This document shows positions 7,457-12,964 of a DNA stretch of 12,964 bases, one piece after another. Made by a program: the position numbers and the translations under genes. A model generated the notes under the pieces. The model did not search any database. It was not told the DNA's origin and was given only the letters and a program-made list of their open reading frames with translations. The stretch is taken from the NCBI GenBank assembly GCA_015662405.1, contig DQUE01000194.1:1-12964 (forward strand). The letters are read 5' to 3'. This DNA comes from Sulfurimonas autotrophica. Lineage in GTDB: Bacteria; Campylobacterota; Campylobacteria; Campylobacterales; Sulfurimonadaceae. Numbering within the stretch: the stretch's first letter is position 1; each line of letters starts with the position of its first letter.

Positions 7457-8988
7457 AATATATTTACCTTGAGTTCACTGCAGTATTTATTTGTTTTGCT
7501 ATTAAACTTGATTTCTTCGAGTGTAAACTTGTATTTTCCTGTATGGGCTTGTAGTAGATGGGCAACAAGTTGCGTAATCTTTCTATCTTTGTCGGCTACT
7601 AAAGAGAAAGTTAGCATTTTATTGGTACTGTTTTCTCTGTAAGCCACCTCTTCAATCTTTACACCATATTTGTTGCAATCTTTTGTAAACCTCGTTAAGA
7701 GTTTTGCTTTCATTGGATAGTTAACTTTTATCTCATGTATTTTCATAAGTGTATTTTTCTTTTGTGTATATTCTGTTTTTTCTCTAGTAAGTAGTTTTAA
7801 TGCTTTTTCTTTCTCTGCTTCTCTATTTTTTATAGTCGTTTCTCTGTTTACTTTCGTATTATGTATCTTTCCATATTCTTCTTTAAGTAATTCTTCTTGT
7901 AGCTCTTGTGTATATGTGAGTACCCAGTATGTAATAGGGTAGGTAAAAGCAAGAGCAATTGATACGAATAGAAGCATAATGAGTTTCCCACTCTCTCTTT
8001 TGATAAACTTTGGTGGTCGTTTATACTCGGTAAAATTACATGCATATCTCTCCTCTTTTGGTAGAGTAGGGTAGAGATGCATGAGAGCATGGAATTGATC
8101 GATATATTCACTCTCTGTTTCAAAACCGTAATCAAAATCAAATTCACTTGATTTTATATGGAGTTCAACTTCGAGCATCTCATGAAATTTTGTTACAGTA
8201 GGAATTTGTGCTCCGATATAAACATGCTCAAATTTTTCAATTTCAAATGCTCTTTTTGCATAAGTGAGAATATTATTAATATTTGCAAAAAACTCTTTGT
8301 AGAGATGTATAAAAAACTCTTTATATTCCCTTGTCGTATCTTTGAGACTCTCTTTTGAAAAGAAATTGATAAACTCTGTATACTCTACTCTTTTCCCATA
8401 AAGTTTGCAAAAGCGTTCATGCATCTCTACAAGAGAGTATTTGAGAGATTTTGTATAAATGAACTCTTTGTTTCTATAAATAGTTAAACAAGCATCATTT
8501 TCTTGAACATAGATGAAGCAATGAACTCCATTAGTTTTAATCAACTCTTTTGTATAGAGTGATTTTATAAGTAATGGAGCTGGTATAATTATATCTATAT
8601 ATTGTAATTTTTCAACAACTTTTGTAAAAGTACTTGTTATATCTAGAGGATCTACGATAAAAACATGAAAGTGTCTGTTCTTTTCATCTAAAGTGTTTAA
8701 TAGCTCTATATATTGAATTTTATATTCAACTGCTTGATCGAGAGCTAATTCATCATATGCTTTGTCGTTGAGAACATCAAATAGATCTTCTTGGGGAATA
8801 TTTTTACTGATTGCAATTTGAGCATTAATAAATTCATGTGTATTTATATATGCAATTACAAATTGATCTTTTGAGAATTTTGGTGTCGTTACCTCTGTAA
8901 TAAAGCTTGATATTCCATTAAAATATGTTTCTTTATATGGATTAACAGATAAAACACTTGAAGAAGAGTGTTGAGTTGATGTACTCAT
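7453..8988 (-). CDS. MshI-like pilus biogenesis protein (PilM-like plus PilN-like regions)
   Basis: This 511-residue protein appears to join two platform components. The first ~330 residues are soluble and predicted cytoplasmic, with alternating strands (QFVIAYINTHEF, HVFIVDPLD, YIDIIIPAPLLI, ACLTIYRNKEFIYTKSL) consistent with the actin-like PilM/MshI fold. One membrane segment follows at about 335-358 after a basic stretch (KRPPKFIKRESGK). Next come a strong periplasmic coiled coil (about 362-412, rich in Glu/Lys) and a small C-terminal alpha/beta domain (about 425-511), as in PilN/GspL. I cannot point to convincing actin-type nucleotide-binding motifs. It heads the pilus cluster, starts 11 bases after the carboxypeptidase gene, and has AGGA about 9 bases before the ATG. 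No promoter is evident in that gap, so it probably shares a transcript with upstream genes or uses a promoter inside them. Confidence 0.72.
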   Translation of the reverse strand: MSTSTQHSSSSVLSVNPYKETYFNGISSFITEVTTPKFSKDQFVIAYINTHEFINAQIAISKNIPQEDLFDVLNDKAYDELALDQAVEYKIQYIELLNTLDEKNRHFHVFIVDPLDITSTFTKVVEKLQYIDIIIPAPLLIKSLYTKELIKTNGVHCFIYVQENDACLTIYRNKEFIYTKSLKYSLVEMHERFCKLYGKRVEYTEFINFFSKESLKDTTREYKEFFIHLYKEFFANINNILTYAKRAFEIEKFEHVYIGAQIPTVTKFHEMLEVELHIKSSEFDFDYGFETESEYIDQFHALMHLYPTLPKEERYACNFTEYKRPPKFIKRESGKLIMLLFVSIALAFTYPITYWVLTYTQELQEELLKEEYGKIHNTKVNRETTIKNREAEKEKALKLLTREKTEYTQKKNTLMKIHEIKVNYPMKAKLLTRFTKDCNKYGVKIEEVAYRENSTNKMLTFSLVADKDRKITQLVAHLLQAHTGKYKFTLEEIKFNSKTNKYCSELKVNIL

Positions 8989-8999
8989 TAACTATAATC

Positions 9000-10292
9000 C
9001 TATTTAAAATGAACCAATACCATGGAGCAAAATTCATCACTTCTGTAAAACTCAATCCTGTATATTTTATTATAGTTATCAATTGAATAGTATTTGTTCA
9101 ATTTTTTTAAAGATATGTCAATCTGGCTCTCATCAACTTTATCTTTTTTATAGTAACCTATAACATTAACACGATGTTTTTTACTCTTGATAACTTTAAA
9201 ATCATTATTGACAAAAAATTCTGAAGCTTTTGGTAAAGAAATCTCTTTACCATCAGCGATAAATCTATATTTTTGCTGACAATTTTTCGACATTTTAAAG
9301 TACTGAGGTTTTAGTGTGGTAATTAATTTATTACCAATATATACCAAATAGTTGCCTCTTTGCCTTTTTACTTCTCCTAATGGGTTGGAAAAGCAAAACT
9401 CATTACCTCTCAATTTTAGCGGAATGAAGCTTAAAGATTTTTTTATATTATTTAAATGTAATAGTATATTGTGATTTATTACTAAAGTTCCATAATTTTT
9501 TATTATTTTATTAACTGTTGTTGCATTTAATGCAAAATCCCTTGTAAAGGTGATGCCCATAATTTTCATGTACTCTTCTATAGCTAGAAGCTGATAAAAG
9601 ACTTTCTGTGAGAGTGTTGCAAGGTTTTTACTTGTTTCAATTGCAAAGGCTGGTTTGCCATTTGTAACTGCAAAGTAGGTAAGAGAGAGTTGCATCGCTT
9701 CATCTTCATATTTTGTATTTGTATTTTTAACGTTGAAACTATGATGTTTTTTGAGTAATTTTTTATTAACATTGTTTTTTACTGTTTGGGCAATAGTATT
9801 TAGATTACTAAAAAGATGTTTTTGTTTTAATTCACACTGATCAATGACGCAAGTTTGTCCCCAGGCATTTGGATTAAAGATACTTCCTTGATTATTTTTA
9901 CGATAAAAACCATGCCCATCATGGAGGTTTAATACTAATGAAACTTTTTTTGAAAGTATTATTTTTTTTACTGCATCAATAATTGCTTTATCTTTATCAC
10001 CCTCTTTTACATGGGAGAATTTACGATTCATATCACCATGAATTCCTCGCTTATTTGCAATTATACTCTCTTTGTTTAGGTTTGGAATGACCCATAAGTT
10101 TTTCGATGTAATAGTATAGTGTGTAGCTAAAATAGAAGCAGCAAAATACCCACCTGGCTCATTACCATGTATGCCACCTATGACAAGAAGTGTAGTATTT
10201 GAATCACTGTTTTCTTTTTTTATCAGGTTGATATTTGCATAGAGAGTAGATGAAAAAATAAGGGCTATGCATATATGTAAGATAGATGACAT
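9000..10292 (-). CDS. csd4: Csd4/Pgp1-family M14-like peptidoglycan D,L-carboxypeptidase
   Basis: This predicted periplasmic zinc carboxypeptidase has 430 residues, close to the family's usual length, with a signal peptide MSSILHICIALIFSSTLYA. The M14 signature is clear: HxxE zinc ligands H42 and E45 in GGIHGNEPGGY, third ligand H124 in LNLHDGHG, DMNRKF (87-92) with the substrate-carboxylate Asn/Arg pair, and catalytic Glu E219 in PAFAIETSK. The C-terminal region (about 260-430) is beta-rich, as in Csd4, which has extra domains after the peptidase. H. pylori Csd4 and C. jejuni Pgp1 cut mDAP-containing tripeptides to dipeptides and set helical shape. Here the first ligand is His; I recall Gln in H. 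pylori Csd4. The ATG directly follows the stop of the Csd6-like gene (TAAATG), with GAGAGA upstream, so the two are probably made together. Confidence 0.82.
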   Translation of the reverse strand: MSSILHICIALIFSSTLYANINLIKKENSDSNTTLLVIGGIHGNEPGGYFAASILATHYTITSKNLWVIPNLNKESIIANKRGIHGDMNRKFSHVKEGDKDKAIIDAVKKIILSKKVSLVLNLHDGHGFYRKNNQGSIFNPNAWGQTCVIDQCELKQKHLFSNLNTIAQTVKNNVNKKLLKKHHSFNVKNTNTKYEDEAMQLSLTYFAVTNGKPAFAIETSKNLATLSQKVFYQLLAIEEYMKIMGITFTRDFALNATTVNKIIKNYGTLVINHNILLHLNNIKKSLSFIPLKLRGNEFCFSNPLGEVKRQRGNYLVYIGNKLITTLKPQYFKMSKNCQQKYRFIADGKEISLPKASEFFVNNDFKVIKSKKHRVNVIGYYKKDKVDESQIDISLKKLNKYYSIDNYNKIYRIEFYRSDEFCSMVLVHFK

Positions 10293-11267
10293 TTATCTCT
10301 CTGTGATGATATGTAATTTATTATTTTGTAGCTTTACAATTAAAACTTTTTCTCCATTAAAAGAGAAGCTATCTGATTTGTACTTTTCATAAAAAGTGAT
10401 TTTGTAGAGATTTTTTCCGTTTGGGTATGCTAGAATATTGATTTTTGTAAAGATAATTGTTTTGTTTTCATTTTTTTTGAAAACTCTCGTTTTATATTTT
10501 TTAAAGTCTTTAAAATTCATCCCGTCATGTCTTCTAAACTCTTGAGAATAAAAGTGGAGATAATCGTCTATATTATTGTAAATCCAAGCATATCGCCATG
10601 CATAAAGTTCAGATAATAGGTGTGCCAGAGTCTCTTTTGATGGAGTATTACTACTATTTGTATCTTCTTTTATAATTAACACTGTTTTTTTAATATCAAT
10701 ATTTTTATTAAGAGACTCGATGCTTTTGTTGTTGATTGCAATGCAGCCTTTTGTAAAGGCATCTCTTTTTTGATTAGTTGGGAGCCCATGAATCCAAATA
10801 CCTTTTCCTGTTTTTCCTCTGTATTTATCATACAAATTTGGATAAGATGTAACAAATGCCATGGGTCCATAAAAAGAGTCAACTTTAGATATTTTTTTTA
10901 CAATATCATAAACACCTATAGGTGTTTTTAAGTCACCCTCTTTTATTTTGTCGCCTTTTCGTTTCCCTGTAAAAGCATTGTACTCTTGTCTTAGCTGATA
11001 GCTATTGTTGTTATCTTTCATGTAAATAAAAAGCTCTGATTTTTCTTTGTCGCACAACAATACATTTGTATAGGATTCTATGTAGCCAAATTTTGTATCT
11101 TTGTCTTTAAGAAATTCTCTCCAGTAAGATATATTCGTCAAGTCTTTATCTAATTTTTGTTCAATAGCTTGAATACCATTGAGCCTATATGCCGTCAGTA
11201 TATCATTAGAAGCAAAAAGAGAGCTATAAAGCAAAATAAGCAATAGAGTAAAAAACTTATTTTCCAT
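10293..11267 (-). CDS. csd6: Csd6/Pgp2-family L,D-transpeptidase-fold carboxypeptidase
   Basis: This predicted periplasmic YkuD-fold enzyme has 324 residues from the second ATG (11265-11267). That start has AGGA at good spacing and gives the signal peptide MENKFFTLLLILLYSSLFA; the ATG at 11273 lies too close to the AGGA. An N-terminal helical region (about 20-60) is followed by the catalytic domain (about 65-200). That domain contains EGDLKTPIGVYDI and the active-site block IWIHGLP...FTKGCIAI, with His160 and catalytic Cys175. The C-terminal part (about 208-324, beginning near LLSELYAWRYAWIYNNIDDYL) fits the NTF2-like domain found in this family. H. pylori Csd6 and C. jejuni Pgp2 act as L,D-carboxypeptidases, removing D-Ala from tetrapeptides. 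The start lies inside the 3' end of era (11 bases of overlap) and the stop abuts the Csd4-like gene. Confidence 0.85.
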   Translation of the reverse strand: MENKFFTLLLILLYSSLFASNDILTAYRLNGIQAIEQKLDKDLTNISYWREFLKDKDTKFGYIESYTNVLLCDKEKSELFIYMKDNNNSYQLRQEYNAFTGKRKGDKIKEGDLKTPIGVYDIVKKISKVDSFYGPMAFVTSYPNLYDKYRGKTGKGIWIHGLPTNQKRDAFTKGCIAINNKSIESLNKNIDIKKTVLIIKEDTNSSNTPSKETLAHLLSELYAWRYAWIYNNIDDYLHFYSQEFRRHDGMNFKDFKKYKTRVFKKNENKTIIFTKINILAYPNGKNLYKITFYEKYKSDSFSFNGEKVLIVKLQNNKLHIITER

Positions 11268-12141
11268 GGTCATATCCTATCTCTTTTAGAAAGTTTTTAT
11301 CTTTTGTCCACCCTTTTTTAACACTAACTTGTAGATTTAAATAGGCTTTTTTTCCACTGAGCCTCTCAATTTTCTCTCTAGCTGATTTTCCTATGCGTTT
11401 TATCGCTTCACCACCTTTGCCGATAATGATACCTTTTTGAGACTCTTTTTCTAGAATTATAGTAGCATATATCCTATCAATTTTGGATGCTTCTTCAATG
11501 GAATCAATCAGAACATCTGACTCATAAGGAACTTCATCACTTATGTTTTCAAAAATAGCCTCACGAATAAATCCAGCATATATATCACGCACAAGCTCAC
11601 TTGTTAAATCTTCTGGATCATATAAGTAAGGTGATTGGGGTAGATGTTTTGCAATAGTGTCAAGCAGGTCTTTATGTCCGACTTTTCTTGGAATTGCTAC
11701 TGGAATAAGCGCTTCAAAGTGATCAGAATATTTGCTGTAGGCACTAATAGATTGCAACAGTTTTTCTTGAGAAACCTGATCTATTTTACTTAAAACAATA
11801 ATATGTTTCACCCGTGCCTTATTAATTTTTAAAAATCTTTCATAATGTTCAGTAGCGTCTGTAACAGGAGCCAAATAGACAATTAAGTCACAATCACCCA
11901 TCGCTTTGAGTGCTTCATCAAGCATAAATTGATTGAGTATTTTCTCTTTTTCATGGAGTCCAGGTGTATCAACAAAGATTATTTGTGCGTTTTCATGCAT
12001 AACAATAGCATTTGAGCGTTTTCTTGTTGCATTGGCTTTTTGACTTACCATTGCAATTTTTTCACCCAAAAGAGAGTTCATAAGGGTACTTTTACCTGCA
12101 TTTGGACGTCCAATTAAGGAAACGAAACCAGCTTTAGTCAT
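11257..12141 (-). CDS. era: GTPase Era (30S ribosome assembly)
   Basis: Era is a GTPase that binds the 3' end of 16S rRNA and assists maturation of the small ribosomal subunit. The 294-residue protein is full length. G1 is GRPNAGKS (11-18), the G2 region contains QKANATRKR (34-42), and G3 is DTPG (58-61). G4 reads SKID (118-121) instead of the canonical NKxD, and the G5 position (VAIPR, about 148-152) also departs from the common SA pattern. The C-terminal KH domain has the RNA-binding GKGG loop (241-244) in GIIIGKGGEAIKRIG, followed by LNLQVSVKKGW. The start is 9 bases after the hslU stop, with AGGA overlapping that stop, so the two are probably co-transcribed. Confidence 0.96.
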   Translation of the reverse strand: MTKAGFVSLIGRPNAGKSTLMNSLLGEKIAMVSQKANATRKRSNAIVMHENAQIIFVDTPGLHEKEKILNQFMLDEALKAMGDCDLIVYLAPVTDATEHYERFLKINKARVKHIIVLSKIDQVSQEKLLQSISAYSKYSDHFEALIPVAIPRKVGHKDLLDTIAKHLPQSPYLYDPEDLTSELVRDIYAGFIREAIFENISDEVPYESDVLIDSIEEASKIDRIYATIILEKESQKGIIIGKGGEAIKRIGKSAREKIERLSGKKAYLNLQVSVKKGWTKDKNFLKEIGYDHGK

Positions 12142-12150
12142 TCAATTGTC

Positions 12151-12964
12151 CTATAATATATATCTTGATAAATCTTCATCTTCTACGGCATTATCGAGCT
12201 TCTCATGTACTAGTTTTGCTGTAATAACAAACTCTTTGCCTTTATATTCATCTGCATTGAAACTTACATCTTCAAGTATGCGCTCAAGCACTGTATGTAG
12301 GCGTCTTGCTCCAATATCTTCTGCTATTTCATTCGCTCGATGTGCAAGTTTTGCAATCGCCTTTACTGCATCATCTTCAAATGTCAACTGCATTCCTTCA
12401 ACGCTTAAGAGTGCTTGGTATTGCTTTAGCAGAGAGTTTTGTGTTTGGGTTAAAATTTTATAAAGAGTCTCTTCCGTTAGCGCTTCTAGCTCAACACGTA
12501 GAGGAAACCTTCCTTGCAGCTCAGGAATGAGATCGCTTGGTTTACTTACATGAAAAGCCCCAGCTGCTATAAACAGAATATGGTCGGTAGTAATTGTTCC
12601 GTATTTTGTAGAAACACTACTTCCTTCAACTATGGGGAGTAAATCTCGTTGCACACCCTCTTTTGAAGGGTCATTACGCCCTTGACTCTTTTCACTGATT
12701 GCAATCTTGTCGATTTCATCAAGAAAAATAATACCTCCATTTTCTGCTCTTCTGAGTGCTTCAGCTTGAATTCTTGTCATGTCGAGTAGTTTATTTATTG
12801 CTTCTTGTCGAAGAAGCATTTTAGCATCTTTTACAGTCACTTCTTTCTTATTCTCTTCTTTATTGATAGAGGCAAAAACCTTAGAAAAACTCTCTTGCAC
12901 TTTTGCCATTTCCGGTGGGAGATTTGTGTCATTAAACTCAACGTTTAGCTTTTCAATCTCTAAC
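12151..12964 (-). CDS. hslU: HslU, ATPase subunit of the HslUV protease (C-terminal part, partial)
   Basis: The frame runs off the right edge, so only the last 270 residues are present (HslU is usually about 440). The Walker A region lies outside the window. What is visible starts inside the I domain region. It includes Walker B GIIFLDEIDKIA, the long conserved block ILFIAAGAFHVSKPSDLIPELQGRFP covering sensor 1 and the arginine-finger region, and GARRLHTVLERILEDVSF with the sensor-2 arginine. The C-terminus EDLSRYIL matches the HslU tail that inserts into HslV to activate proteolysis. An internal ATG (12909) is not the start, because the frame stays open and conserved upstream (LPPEMAKV). HslV would be expected upstream, outside the window. 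Confidence 0.97.
   Translation of the reverse strand, partial: LEIEKLNVEFNDTNLPPEMAKVQESFSKVFASINKEENKKEVTVKDAKMLLRQEAINKLLDMTRIQAEALRRAENGGIIFLDEIDKIAISEKSQGRNDPSKEGVQRDLLPIVEGSSVSTKYGTITTDHILFIAAGAFHVSKPSDLIPELQGRFPLRVELEALTEETLYKILTQTQNSLLKQYQALLSVEGMQLTFEDDAVKAIAKLAHRANEIAEDIGARRLHTVLERILEDVSFNADEYKGKEFVITAKLVHEKLDNAVEDEDLSRYIL

Noticed and set aside
7848..8147. Minus-strand 99-codon frame inside the MshI-like gene
   Set aside because: It lies on the same strand in another frame of a longer coherent protein with a clear membrane helix and coiled coil; no independent evidence.
12146..12463. Plus-strand 105-codon Ser-rich frame over hslU
   Set aside because: It is antisense to the conserved HslU C-terminus, and the serine richness comes from the complementary codons.

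Overview
The window looks like the chromosome of a Campylobacterota (epsilonproteobacterial) organism, most likely a Sulfurimonas/Sulfuricurvum-type relative. The evidence is the AT-rich sequence, the co-occurrence of Csd6/Pgp2- and Csd4/Pgp1-type cell-shape peptidoglycan enzymes, and a Cts/MSHA-type secretin cluster. The genus is inference; no rRNA or tRNA gene is present to support it. All confidently called genes lie on the minus strand and are packed head to tail, so transcription runs from the right edge (12964) to the left.

Right part (12964-11257): the C-terminal 270 residues of the HslU unfoldase, then the complete ribosome-assembly GTPase Era. Middle part (11267-9000): an L,D-transpeptidase-fold protein of the Csd6/Pgp2 family and an M14-like zinc carboxypeptidase of the Csd4/Pgp1 family. 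In the known systems the first trims peptidoglycan tetrapeptides to tripeptides and the second trims tripeptides to dipeptides, so the genes are transcribed in the order of the reactions. This suggests a curved or helical cell.

Left part (8988-231): a pilus/secretion machine whose order matches the MSHA pilus locus: MshI-like (PilM/PilN-type platform), MshJ-like (PilO-type), MshK-like (PilP-type), MshL secretin, MshM-like AAA ATPase, MshN-like TPR protein, MshE assembly ATPase and MshG platform protein. As I recall it, the Campylobacter jejuni Cts transformation cluster has the related order ctsR-ctsD-ctsP-ctsX-ctsE-ctsF, so DNA uptake is as plausible as an adhesive pilus. No pilin, prepilin peptidase or retraction ATPase is visible here.

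The most unusual item is a 58-codon gene at 3204-3380 between the MshN-like and MshE genes. It encodes a predicted secreted or lipidated two-cysteine microprotein, has a good Shine-Dalgarno sequence, and overlaps both neighbours so that their translation looks coupled through it. Positions 1-230 hold no confident gene: there is a coding-looking 51-codon frame without a start codon, a perfect 8-bp hairpin, and the possible 3' end of a convergent plus-strand gene. Nothing indicates mobile elements, CRISPR arrays or phage genes.
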